This document shows positions 18,045-26,243 of a stretch of 42,746 nt of DNA, piece after piece. Each line of letters starts with the position of its first letter. Positions within the stretch are counted from its first letter, which is position 1. The stretch is from Heterotrichella gracilis. Taxonomy: Eukaryota > Sar > Xanthophyceae > Tribonematales > Xanthonemataceae. The stretch is taken from NCBI GenBank assembly GCA_032358255.1, contig JAULBX010026863.1:1-42746 (forward strand), given 5' to 3'. The notes under the pieces are model-generated. The model was not told the DNA's origin. It ran no database searches and saw only the letters and a program-made list of their open reading frames with translations. The translations under genes and the position numbers were made by a program.

Positions 18045-18574
18045 AGATTCATATTCATGCTATGTATACTATTTGCCAATTTTGATCCAAGAGAATGACC
18101 GGCAACCACAACTCTTGGGTAAGATGGGCTACCGGTCTTTTCTTCCTTCTCTATCAGAAACGTCAAGGCATGCACTGAACCATCTAAAATTTGTCTCTTA
18201 ACACAATTAAAGTTAGATTTTGAATCAGTAACAGTACTTGCAACAATGTCTCCTGTGATGTTCGTGAATTTGCGTTTTTGGAAGCTTTTAAAACCTTGAA
18301 ATAAACTAGAAACGACTTCACCAATGATCGGTATAAGAGCAAGTTCTTTTGAAATAAAAGCCAGGCTTCTTTTTTTTAGTCCACCGAATGATAAATGAAG
18401 CGTTTTCGAAATATGTGGATCTTGTTTGCTCCAATGAGCTGAGAATGTTGAATCACATTCTAAGAATTTCATCACAGCAATAAAATAGGAGGAGATATTT
18501 GGAAGAATCACCTGGGTTCCAACTAAACCTTGGTAACTTGACTGTAATTCAGGAATATATTTTGCTCTAGCCAT
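18023..18574 (-). CDS. Probable truncated alpha/beta hydrolase (GHSLG)
   Basis: 183 aa. The C-terminal part reads RVVVAGHSLGSKLANS, the nucleophile elbow GxSxG of alpha/beta hydrolases at about residues 157-163, with an upstream pattern (ITGDIVAS near residue 104 and a helix before it) typical of such proteins. The ORF then stops only some 20 residues after the elbow. The catalytic acid and histidine, which normally lie 80-150 residues further on, are missing. It overlaps the patatin start by 22 nt. The most likely reading is a 3'-truncated hydrolase left when the patatin gene became its neighbour. Activity is doubtful unless another protein completes the site. Confidence 0.6.
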   Translation of the reverse strand: MARAKYIPELQSSYQGLVGTQVILPNISSYFIAVMKFLECDSTFSAHWSKQDPHISKTLHLSFGGLKKRSLAFISKELALIPIIGEVVSSLFQGFKSFQKRKFTNITGDIVASTVTDSKSNFNCVKRQILDGSVHALTFLIEKEEKTGSPSYPRVVVAGHSLGSKLANSIHSMNMNLWENSEY

Positions 18575-18656
18575 GTATCAAAAAATAACTGATTCTTTCC
18601 GCTTGCAAATTAGAGCTAATCTCAATCACCTGATATGCGGGATTTATGACACATTC

Positions 18657-18735
18657 TGTCGTTTTGTAAAAAACTTCTGTCGTAAAGCAGACAGTGCTTT
18701 GTCGGATATACGACATTATCTGTCGAAAAACGACA
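18657..18735. promoter_or_regulatory. Phased operator array 2 (TGTCG-N5/6-CGACA) between divergent operons
   Basis: Left half-sites TGTCG start at 18657, 18678, 18700 and 18721, that is 21, 22 and 21 bp apart. The last three have partners: AGACA at 18689-18693 (N6), CGACA at 18711-18715 (N6) and CGACA at 18731-18735 (N5, with a sixth arm base pair CTGTCG/CGACAG). It lies between the hydrolase-patatin operon (starts 18574, minus) and the two-component operon (starts 18860, plus), so it could control both. Confidence 0.7.
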
Positions 18736-18859
18736 GATGTATTAGTCAAGTATTTGATTATTAGTTATTTTTAAGTGCGGTTAGATTTTAACTTGTTCTT
18801 TCGCTCCATATTAATTTTATCTTTATCCAAAATAAGTCTAACCCTTAAAAAAACAAATT

Positions 18860-19165
18860 ATGCCATTTAACGGAAATGAATCAAGTCCAATCAGCCTGCC
18901 TGAGGCAATTGAAATGACTACTAATTACAGAACACAAAATCCGGGTGCAACCAAAGCCCATTTTTTTGGTAAGAACAAACTTTTACAGATTTTAAATCAA
19001 CCTGAATGCGTTGGAATCAGAGCATATTATGGTATTGATGCGAATGGAGCTAAACAGCTGGTGTTTGTGGGAGCGGAATCCAATGAAGAAGATTTGTTTA
19101 ATGGGGTTATTTTAGATTTATCAGTACCTTGCCCAAATCACTGTGCAAACCTTAGTCCATTGTAA
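18860..19165 (+). CDS. Small conserved-looking protein with CPNHC tail
   Basis: 101 aa, soluble, no signal peptide. It has a Bacteroidota-style small-protein layout: MPFNGNESSPIS, then a helix with TTNYRTQNP, HFFGKNKLLQIL, GIRAYYGID and the C-terminal CPNHCANLSPL. The cysteine pair at the very end (CPxxC) could bind a metal or form a redox/thiol site. I have a recollection of similar small proteins upstream of membrane/HK/RR genes in Bacteroidota but cannot name the family. It is the first gene of a four-gene operon, 125 nt downstream of operator array 2. It may be a signal molecule, chaperone-like partner or main output of the adjacent two-component system (inference). Confidence 0.6.
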   Translation: MPFNGNESSPISLPEAIEMTTNYRTQNPGATKAHFFGKNKLLQILNQPECVGIRAYYGIDANGAKQLVFVGAESNEEDLFNGVILDLSVPCPNHCANLSPL

Positions 19166-19170
19166 TTCAA

Positions 19171-19824
19171 ATGAACTTAAACTTCGATAATTTAGATTTA
19201 CCGTCGGTTTTAAGTTCAATCATACCTCTTACTACTTTATTATTTTCCTTAGGCAAAACCTTTACTTTACAAGTAAAGGTTTTGTTTTTTTACTTAATAA
19301 TTTCATTTTTGACTGACGTAACGTGTTACCTTAGGTTCTATAAGTCAAATAATGGTTATTTGCTATATAGTTTTACTATCATTGAGTTTATTTCAATTAT
19401 TTTTATCTATGAACAACAATGGAAAAAAAAGAAACTTAGATTAATTTTTAATATTCTCATGATTGCTTTGCTAATTTATCTTGTTCTATCCTATTGCACT
19501 GTAATTAATTTAGGAGATCTATATGTTCACTTCAACACCTTTAAAGCGATTTTTATTATCATTCTTAGTATTATTTACTTCTTTACCGTAGTCAATGATT
19601 TAAGAATTTCTAATCTAACCCAATATTATTTTTTTTGGTTCAATACGGCTTTCTTAATTTATTTTTCTGTAGTCCTTTTTGTTTTTCTATTTATGAATTA
19701 TATTCTAGATCCGAATGCCAGCCTACAAGTCAAAAATTTATGGTTAGTTCATAATGCGTGTCACATTTTATATAATTGTCTATTAGCGATCGGAATTATT
19801 AAATGGAAAAAGGCTCTGATATAG
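19171..19824 (+). CDS. Polytopic membrane protein, sensor partner of the histidine kinase
   Basis: 217 aa with about seven hydrophobic segments spread over the whole length (for example VLFFYLIISFLTDV, FTIIEFISIIFIYE, FNILMIALLIYLVLSY, FIIILSIIYFFTVV, FLIYFSVVLFVFLFM). This is the pattern of a 7TM receptor-like integral membrane protein. It has no catalytic motif. It lies 5 nt downstream of the small CPNHC protein gene, and its 3' end overlaps the histidine-kinase gene by 22 nt, so co-expression is clear. The kinase itself has a single membrane helix and no input domain, so this protein is a good candidate for the separate sensory subunit. Confidence 0.65.
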   Translation: MNLNFDNLDLPSVLSSIIPLTTLLFSLGKTFTLQVKVLFFYLIISFLTDVTCYLRFYKSNNGYLLYSFTIIEFISIIFIYEQQWKKKKLRLIFNILMIALLIYLVLSYCTVINLGDLYVHFNTFKAIFIIILSIIYFFTVVNDLRISNLTQYYFFWFNTAFLIYFSVVLFVFLFMNYILDPNASLQVKNLWLVHNACHILYNCLLAIGIIKWKKALI

Positions 19825-20603
19825 TTTATATTGTTCTATTTGGCGCTATAGTGATGCTTGGCATAGCCTTGCTTGTCATCTCCTTTGTCACAAGTCACCG
19901 CAAAAAATACCTCAAACAACAAAACGAATTACAACGCATTGAACATGAAAAAGAACAATCTATTTTAAAGGCCATCATTATGGCTCAGGAAGAAGAAAGA
20001 AACCGTATTGCCAGGAATTTGCACGACAGTGTGGGTGCTGAACTATCCATGCTTAAATTGAACTTCTCTCAATACCTCTATTTTATGAACGATACAGAAA
20101 TAGAGAAATCTAAATTTAAAACAGAATTGAACAATCTTGATCAAACCATTGAAACAGTTTCTTCCGTCTGTAAAAACCTATATCCCTTAACATTACAAAA
20201 TTATGGTTTAATAAAAACGTTTGAAGATCTGATCAAACGAATAGATCATGGAGGCCGCATATCCTGTGAATTTGAAACAAGCATTTCAAACGAAGAATTA
20301 GGTAACGATTATGATAAACTGCTTAATCTATACAGAGTGTTTCAGGAAGTGATGAATAATCTGTTAAAGCACAGCGCTTGCTCTCGCTTAAAAGTATCTG
20401 CATCAATAAATGATGGCTTTTTCTACCTGAAGTTTGAACACAATGGCCGCTTATTTACCAATGAAAATGTAGAAATTTTACTCAGACAAAATAAAGGCAT
20501 GGGTTTAAGCAGTATTCAAAATCGAATCAATCTATTGAAAGGAAGTATTGATTATTTTTCTATGACCGATACCTCACATGTTCTAATAAAAACACCCAAT
20601 TAA
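19803..20603 (+). CDS. Sensor histidine kinase (HisKA_3 / NarL-system type)
   Basis: 266 aa. One membrane helix (residues 8-29) is followed by a coiled coil, then the phosphoacceptor box EEERNRIARNLHDSVGAE with His74, as in HisKA_3 kinases that pair with LuxR-type regulators. The ATPase part has an N box (EVMNNLLKHS, residues 182-191) and a G2-like GMGL (232-235). The G1 box reads EHNG (212-215), where most kinases have DxGxG. An H-D-G version is common in related Bacteroidota kinases as I recall, so the Asn here may lower ATP binding. It is coupled to the upstream membrane protein (22-nt overlap) and to the response regulator (1 nt away). No periplasmic sensor domain is present. Confidence 0.85.
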   Translation: MEKGSDIVYIVLFGAIVMLGIALLVISFVTSHRKKYLKQQNELQRIEHEKEQSILKAIIMAQEEERNRIARNLHDSVGAELSMLKLNFSQYLYFMNDTEIEKSKFKTELNNLDQTIETVSSVCKNLYPLTLQNYGLIKTFEDLIKRIDHGGRISCEFETSISNEELGNDYDKLLNLYRVFQEVMNNLLKHSACSRLKVSASINDGFFYLKFEHNGRLFTNENVEILLRQNKGMGLSSIQNRINLLKGSIDYFSMTDTSHVLIKTPN

Positions 20604-20604
20604 T

Positions 20605-21261
20605 ATGGAGAACAAAATAAAAATTGCCATAGCAGATGACCATACCCTTGTAACACAAAGCTTGGCGCGATGCCTTGAAATGGATAAAAATTTTGTGGTG
20701 GTTGGCACTGCTGAAAATGGAAAAGTCTTGATTAACATCATTAAAAAATCAAAACCAGATATCATTATTTTAGACCTCCACATGCCAGTGATGGATGGCT
20801 GGGAAACATTGGACTACATTATTGAAAATAATATCGATTGCAAAGTTATTGTGATGAGTATGAATTTGGAGAGTTCATCCATTAAAGATCTAACCATAAA
20901 GGGCGTTAGGGGTTTTCTTCCAAAAAATACAGATTTTGAAACCCTGATCAATGCCATACGTGAGGTAAACAACCATGGGTATTTTTTTGATAAGAAGATC
21001 AATCTTAGTATTGTCAAAGAGCTGCTTTCCACCAAAGCCATAAATCCCACCTATAAAAATATTAGTTTATCGGATAAAGAAAAAGAAACCTTAATTGGCA
21101 TTTGTACAGACAAACTCTTAAAAGAAATAGCATTCGACATGAAAGTGACAGAACGTTCAGTTGAACGCTACAAAACAAGTCTGTATGAAAAAACAAAAGC
21201 TAAAACAGTTGCAGGTCTTTTATTGTTTGCCTTAAAACACAATTACATATCACTCGATTAA
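20605..21261 (+). CDS. LuxR/NarL-family response regulator
   Basis: 218 aa. The receiver domain (residues 5-120) keeps all key residues: D11 and D12, phosphoacceptor D57 in IIILDLHMPVMDG, S85 and K107 in FLPKN. The C-terminal 70 residues hold a helix-turn-helix (LSDKEKETLIGI, then LLKEIAFDMKVTERSVERY) of the LuxR/NarL/FixJ type that binds DNA as a dimer. It is transcribed with the histidine kinase, one base apart. Because both flanks of this operon, and a third site at 14054, carry the same palindromic TGTCG array, this protein is the leading candidate for the factor that binds it (inference). Confidence 0.9.
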   Translation: MENKIKIAIADDHTLVTQSLARCLEMDKNFVVVGTAENGKVLINIIKKSKPDIIILDLHMPVMDGWETLDYIIENNIDCKVIVMSMNLESSSIKDLTIKGVRGFLPKNTDFETLINAIREVNNHGYFFDKKINLSIVKELLSTKAINPTYKNISLSDKEKETLIGICTDKLLKEIAFDMKVTERSVERYKTSLYEKTKAKTVAGLLLFALKHNYISLD

Positions 21262-21311
21262 GTTTCTTCTCTATTCTCCAAGCAGATCTTATCATTTCCC
21301 AGGCAATCTAA

Positions 21312-21369
21312 TGTCAGAAAACCGACAAGTCATGTCGTATTTAGACAGGCAAATGTCATAAACCCGCCA
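21312..21369. promoter_or_regulatory. Phased operator array 3 (TGTCG-N5/6-CGACA)
   Basis: Three dyads: TGTCA-N6-CGACA (21312-21327), TGTCG-N5-AGACA (21333-21347) and TGTCA-N6-CGCCA (21354-21369, weaker). Left half-sites are exactly 21 bp apart. The array ends 54 nt before the ATG of the GRDP-like gene, a position suited to activation of that gene. It matches arrays 1 and 2 in half-site, spacer and period. Confidence 0.65.
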
Positions 21370-21423
21370 GCACCTCGTATTTTAAATCATTTAAATTAGA
21401 TGTAAGAATTTACAAAGCTTTTC

Positions 21424-21960
21424 ATGCAATTAAATCAAGGTCATTTTCAAACGGAATCTCAGTTTTCAAATTTAGAATCAGTGGCTTGGGATGTTTCAAA
21501 TTTGAATATCTGCGAAGATATTTACATGGATGATATTAATGCTCTTAATTTTGAATTGATCAAATTAAAACTCCAAGATAAGCTAGACGGTGAAGGGTGG
21601 TCACTTGAAAAGTGTCATGAAACCGAACTGGCGTATAAACGCTTTCTGGCTCTAAAACGTGCCTTTAAAAACAAAGCCCTTGTTCCTCATGACTCTATTG
21701 ACACATTTTGGCGCCAACACATCTTAGACACTAAAAAGTATGCCAATGACTGTGAAAATATCTTTGGCTATTTTTTACATCACTATCTATATTTTGGAAT
21801 GAATGGTAAACAAGATGCTCAAGATATTGAAGATGCATTTGAAGAAACAAAATTACTTTATAAAAGGCATTTTGGTGAGGAATACATGGGTACTATTTTT
21901 AAGTCTAGTGTTCTAAGGCTGCATTTTGGCCCAGATAATTGTATTAAAGAAAATCAATAA
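21424..21960 (+). CDS. GRDP-like (glycine-rich domain-containing protein-like) protein
   Basis: 178 aa. The core is a conserved helical domain with LAYKRFLALKRAF, DTFWRQHILDTKKYANDCE and IFGYFLHHYLYFG. The pattern WxxHILDTxxYxxDC, then FLHHxPYFG (His and Cys at fixed spacing), is that of the GRDP-like family known from plants, fungi and bacteria. Plant members bind RNA-like partners in stress responses; the bacterial function is unknown. It is 162 nt downstream of the response-regulator gene, with its own operator array in front, so it is probably a regulon member rather than part of the same transcript. Cytosolic. Confidence 0.65.
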   Translation: MQLNQGHFQTESQFSNLESVAWDVSNLNICEDIYMDDINALNFELIKLKLQDKLDGEGWSLEKCHETELAYKRFLALKRAFKNKALVPHDSIDTFWRQHILDTKKYANDCENIFGYFLHHYLYFGMNGKQDAQDIEDAFEETKLLYKRHFGEEYMGTIFKSSVLRLHFGPDNCIKENQ

Positions 21961-22420
21961 ATGTCGTTTCATTAATAAATTGTATGAGTCAAGATATATT
22001 ATATACTCCATCATTATTACAGGCTTAATCCTCTCTATAAACAGGAAAAACCCTCTTGTTTTTCGGTATCTTATTATTGAATATTTGTAAAAGAGTTTGT
22101 TAACAAAAAGAAGGATTTTTAAAAAAACTTAGAAGTACAAGTAAAATAACTATTTAAATAACGGCAAATCGAAATGAATAGCGCATACTTTAAAAATAAA
22201 TCATTGAACTAATAAACCAGCAAAAAAATAATTATTGAAACCTACACTTTCTAATTACATTTGATTCAACACGGTCCCAAATTTTTTTCCGCCTCTTTTT
22301 TACCAGATCTCTATTTCCTCATTTTAGTACTTAAAAAAAATTCGATTTCTGTCCTTTTTAATATAGAGTATACGGAGTTTGCCGAAAATCCGGGGAAGAG
22401 TAGGCGATAAACTAATTATT
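21961..22420. other. Intergenic region, nothing assignable
   Basis: About 460 AT-rich bases between the GRDP-like gene and the lipoprotein gene. A single unpaired TGTCG (21962-21966) sits just after the stop codon. I see no hairpin with a T tract and no clear promoter boxes. Confidence 0.5.
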
Positions 22421-24040
22421 ATGAAAATTGAAAAAACAACTCTTATTTTTACGAGTATTCCAGTAACAGGAAAAAAAATAAAGACATATTTTTACAGATA
22501 TAAAAGGTGGCTTTGTACAGGCCTTTATACTTACAAAACAAAGTTGAAGATAGCTCATCCAGCGTTTTTGTTAATTTGTCTTTTTACTTTGTCTACTTGT
22601 AGTTTGTTTCAGAATAAAAATCTGGCAAGGCGGTATCGCAACCATTTTAACTTTAACACTTTTAACAATGCAATTAACCCTCAGTCATTTGTTCAGGTCG
22701 ATCTGCATTCAATCCTAGTTAAGGAGGAAGCGCCAAAAGAAATTAAATTTAATGTTTTAAGTCTAAGTGATAAAGGTCAGGAAGCCTTTATTAATGCTGC
22801 CAATGCTAAAGCAACTGGTACAGTAGAACTAATGAATATTCTCAACTCAAATTTTGCATTTTCCAAAGATGAAAAGTCTTCAATTAAAATAATTCCAAAA
22901 ACAATAAAGAAGACTATGATATTTACTGTTGACCGTTTACAATACCAGTATGTTCCAGGTCCGCCACCATCTACGATTTTTAATACGCTGGGTGATCGAA
23001 TCGCCTATTTGGAACTAAACGTTCAAATACCAGCTGGAAGTAATGCTATTTTTAACTCTTGGGATAAATACGTCACTGATAAAATAACACTCAATTTAGG
23101 AAAAGTGAGTTCTGCACAAAACTGGAATGCTTCACTTAACGTAAGTGCCAAAGGCACGGCTGAAGCTTCCCTTAGCGGAAGTAATACCAACGAGGATTTT
23201 AATAGCGATAAAGGAACGAATTCAACGACTTTAATAAACACTGGGTCCGGGACATCCAATACTAATGCGAACACATATGAACTTCTTTCAACAGATAAAG
23301 GCACTAGCAATAAAACTAATTCAATGAAAGCTAATGCTGAACTTGGAGCCAGTGGCACCATAGGATACACGGATAAATATGAAACCTCATTGGATTTAAG
23401 TTCTCAGATTTTAAAGTTATCCGGCACGCTCGCAGAGAACCGCATCATGCTTCGTCAAGAAGGGGGACCGGGTATTGATTTGAGTGGGAACATTGTTGTG
23501 TCAATAGAATATACTTTAACGGATGACTGGGCGGCTCCAGTTAATTATATAAAAGTTAAAAATTTGTATGCTTCTTCAGGATTGCCAAATGCGATAAGCT
23601 CCATAACAACATCACACTTAACAGTAATCTTTCCAAACATCAATGCGAATATTACAGGTCAACTCAATTACTCCTTTTTGTATCGTCAGGTTAATAGAGG
23701 AAACCGGCATCTTCCAGAGGCAAGGCAAAAAGTCAACTACAAATATGGAAGTGTCGCATACAATCAAAATCCGGTACTCAGTAATGCAGCAGTTGATTTA
23801 ATCAGAACACAAGACGTAAGACCTAAATCTTATGTAATTAGACTAAACGGTGCTACTGCCGATTTGGCCTTAAACGGATCCGCCTTATCATTCGAATCTG
23901 TTTCGGAAGCTGTTACTTTCCTTGCTTATATACAAGCGTTAGGACAAAATGGTATGCCAATAGCATCTTTGACTTTGACCGGCGCCCCTTTGGTTAATGC
24001 CAATATACCAAATCTTAGAATAGTCACCATTCAATTATAA
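22421..24040 (+). CDS. Large lipoprotein of unknown function
   Basis: 539 aa from the ATG at 22421. A TTG 42 nt upstream (22379) would add 14 residues, but nothing supports it. The export signal is unusual: a basic region of about 48 residues (KRWLCTGLYTYKTKLK) precedes the hydrophobic stretch PAFLLICLFTLSTC with a good lipobox (LSTC). The mature body contains a low-complexity Ser/Thr/Asn/Gly-rich region around residues 230-330 (SGSNTNEDFNSDKGTNSTT), then beta-strand-rich sequence. No enzyme motif is visible. It is followed 5 nt later by a 76-aa ORF, presumably the same transcript. An outer-membrane or surface lipoprotein is likely; the family is not recognised. Confidence 0.6.
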   Translation: MKIEKTTLIFTSIPVTGKKIKTYFYRYKRWLCTGLYTYKTKLKIAHPAFLLICLFTLSTCSLFQNKNLARRYRNHFNFNTFNNAINPQSFVQVDLHSILVKEEAPKEIKFNVLSLSDKGQEAFINAANAKATGTVELMNILNSNFAFSKDEKSSIKIIPKTIKKTMIFTVDRLQYQYVPGPPPSTIFNTLGDRIAYLELNVQIPAGSNAIFNSWDKYVTDKITLNLGKVSSAQNWNASLNVSAKGTAEASLSGSNTNEDFNSDKGTNSTTLINTGSGTSNTNANTYELLSTDKGTSNKTNSMKANAELGASGTIGYTDKYETSLDLSSQILKLSGTLAENRIMLRQEGGPGIDLSGNIVVSIEYTLTDDWAAPVNYIKVKNLYASSGLPNAISSITTSHLTVIFPNINANITGQLNYSFLYRQVNRGNRHLPEARQKVNYKYGSVAYNQNPVLSNAAVDLIRTQDVRPKSYVIRLNGATADLALNGSALSFESVSEAVTFLAYIQALGQNGMPIASLTLTGAPLVNANIPNLRIVTIQL

Positions 24041-24045
24041 ATACA

Positions 24046-24276
24046 ATGAATAACGAAGAAATAAATCAAAATCTTAGCCAACTGGCCAACGAGTTTAACG
24101 AGAAAGTAGTCGCACATTTTTTGCAATTAGGACAAACAATCCAATTGGAGAAGTTAGAATTTTCAATTCAGGGGCATAAGAAAGGAAAGGAAAAGTTCAT
24201 CGAAGCAGATAATAATTTAATTGAATTTTTATTTCGATGTCACCGAAACGAGGATGGCCAGATAGTATGTCCATAA
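24046..24276 (+). CDS. Small charged protein downstream of lipoprotein
   Basis: 76 aa, no signal peptide or membrane segment, mostly helical with alternating hydrophobic and charged residues (NLSQLANEFNEKVVAHFLQLG), then a conserved-looking end with C and H (FLFRCHRNEDGQIVCP). It begins 5 nt after the lipoprotein stop, so it is probably translated from the same mRNA. I do not recognise it. It is likely real because of the tight spacing and the absence of a longer ORF in other frames. Confidence 0.5.
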   Translation: MNNEEINQNLSQLANEFNEKVVAHFLQLGQTIQLEKLEFSIQGHKKGKEKFIEADNNLIEFLFRCHRNEDGQIVCP

Positions 24277-24595
24277 ACAATAGTTTAAGGATTTTGTTAC
24301 CTCTCTTCGTGGTGCGTTGATGAATTTTTCATGATTACTGAACTAGAGCGCTGAAATTCATGAAAACGTTTCAAGTGGAAACATTTCCTAGGCTGAAGGC
24401 ACGAAAATTTATATTAGGACTGTCCCAAGAGAGATGCCGCTCAGCGACATCTCTCCTCAATTCTCATAAATCACTCGCCTAAAACACTATGAAAATGTAA
24501 ATATTTTAATAAAAAATCATTTTTAGTAATGTATCTAACTGTTAAACTCATTAGGCTTTTTTAATAAATAAGATTACATTTAATGCTACTTATAT
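24277..24595. other. Intergenic region with hairpin before the defence operon
   Basis: No gene. An 8-bp perfect stem GAGAGATG (24429-24436) / CATCTCTC (24448-24455) encloses an 11-nt loop with an inner GCT/AGC pair. It has no T tract, so it is not a classical terminator but may stop or stabilise the upstream transcript. A second inverted repeat ATGAA-TTT-TTCAT is near 24318-24335. The 150 bases before hsdM are very AT-rich and should hold its promoter; I cannot assign boxes with confidence. Confidence 0.45.
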
Positions 24596-26212
24596 ATGTC
24601 CAAAAAAACTTCAATAAACACCAAGCCCAAAGCCGACATCGACTTTGAAAAAGACCTTTGGAATGTGGCAAATGAACTGCGCGGAGCGGTAGCAGAAAAC
24701 CAATACAAAGACTATGTCCTTTCATTAATCTTCCTCAAGCACATGAGCGAAAGATATGAAGCCCGACATGATGAATTAGTAGAAGAGTTAAATGATCCAA
24801 AATCTGATCATTATACGAAAGATAAAAAAGTTCAGAAGGAAGTGCTGGAAGATTCCGACGAATACATTTCCAAGAACACCTTTATTGTACCTCCAAAAGC
24901 TAGATGGCAATATTTGCAGGACAATGCGCAGCAAGATGACATTAAAGTAAAAACCGATGATGCTTTTGAACTGTTAGAAAACACCATTGCCCAGTTTCGC
25001 CCCGAGTTAAAAGGTGTGTTACCCCGTATTTTTGTGAAGAGCCAGTTAAGCCCACGCCAATTAGCCGGTTTAATTAATTTATTTTCCAATCCTAAATTTT
25101 CAACCAAAAATAATCCGGAGAGTGATATCCTCGGACGTATATACGAATATTACATTGGCCGCTTTGCGATTGCAGAAGGTTCTGGCGCCGGACAGTTTTT
25201 TACTCCCGGTTGCATTGTGCGTTTGTTGGTCGAAATGTTGGAGCCACTTAAAGGAAAGATAGCTGATTTTGCTTGCGGCAGCGGTGGTATGTTTGTGCAG
25301 TCTATGAAGTTTATTAACTCATATGGTGGTAATAAAAAAGATATTTCACTTTACGGCCAAGAACGTTATGATGGAACCCTGCGTTTAGCGAAAATGAACC
25401 TTGCTTTACGTGATTTAAATTTTCAGCTCGAACTTGGTGATTCTTTATTGCAAGATAAGTTACCCGATCTTAAGGCAGATTACATTATCATGAATCCTCC
25501 ATTCAACGTAAGCCAATGGCATCCTGAAGATTTACCAGAGAATGACCCGCGATTATTTAAAATAAAAGATTCTAACGACCCTGTTGTAACCGATGGTAAT
25601 GCCAATTATATGTGGTTTCAAACGGTATGGAGCCATCTAAGCAATATCGGCACCGCAGGCATTGTAATGGCAAACGGGGCCATGACCTCCAATAACAAAG
25701 GCGAACGCAATGTACGTGAACACATGTTGAATGAAAGCATGATTGATTGCATCGTGCGTTTACCGGATAAATTATTTTTAACTACTGGTATACCTGCTTG
25801 CTTATTCTTTTTAAGCAAAGACCGGAACTGTAAAAATAAATTACATCGGGAACGGAAAAACGAAGTATTGTTTATTGATGCCAGTAAGATGGGGGAAATG
25901 ACAAATCGTAAGTTGCGAGTGCTTAGTGATCAAGATATTGAAAGAATATCCAGTGTTTACCATAACTGGCGCAATGTGAAAGGTAAATACAAAGACGTAC
26001 AAGCCTTCTGCAAATCTGCATCTCTTGAAGAAATAATAAAACAGGATTATAAACTAACTCCCGGTATATATGTGGGCAGTGAGGATGCAGAAGTGGATAC
26101 TGTATCCTTTGAGGAGAGAATGAAGGGGCTTACTTCTACTTTAAAAGAACAGTTTGCAAAAAGTAATGAGTTACAAAAAAGAATTGAAAAAAACATAAAT
26201 AACCTTATATAG
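24596..26212 (+). CDS. hsdM: Type I restriction-modification DNA methyltransferase subunit M
   Basis: 538 aa, the usual HsdM length. The N-terminal helical HsdM_N domain (residues 15-160) is followed by the SAM-binding motif I ADFACGSGG (223-231) and the catalytic NPPF motif (300-303) of N6-adenine methyltransferases. With HsdS it methylates adenine in a bipartite target and is also part of the restriction complex with HsdR. It is the first gene of a seven-gene operon. Unusually, hsdS does not follow directly; a KAP-type NTPase gene lies 31 nt downstream in between. Confidence 0.95.
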   Translation: MSKKTSINTKPKADIDFEKDLWNVANELRGAVAENQYKDYVLSLIFLKHMSERYEARHDELVEELNDPKSDHYTKDKKVQKEVLEDSDEYISKNTFIVPPKARWQYLQDNAQQDDIKVKTDDAFELLENTIAQFRPELKGVLPRIFVKSQLSPRQLAGLINLFSNPKFSTKNNPESDILGRIYEYYIGRFAIAEGSGAGQFFTPGCIVRLLVEMLEPLKGKIADFACGSGGMFVQSMKFINSYGGNKKDISLYGQERYDGTLRLAKMNLALRDLNFQLELGDSLLQDKLPDLKADYIIMNPPFNVSQWHPEDLPENDPRLFKIKDSNDPVVTDGNANYMWFQTVWSHLSNIGTAGIVMANGAMTSNNKGERNVREHMLNESMIDCIVRLPDKLFLTTGIPACLFFLSKDRNCKNKLHRERKNEVLFIDASKMGEMTNRKLRVLSDQDIERISSVYHNWRNVKGKYKDVQAFCKSASLEEIIKQDYKLTPGIYVGSEDAEVDTVSFEERMKGLTSTLKEQFAKSNELQKRIEKNINNLI

Positions 26213-26243
26213 TGCATAAAATAAATTATAGCATATCTTTTTA

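Noticed and set aside
17004-18574. CBASS system with a patatin (CapV-like) effector
   Set aside because: No cyclic-oligonucleotide synthase (GxS with D...D), Cap2/Cap3 or HORMA-type gene is nearby.
22379-22420. TTG start for the lipoprotein gene
   Set aside because: The extra 14 residues have no support and the ATG at 22421 is in frame close behind.
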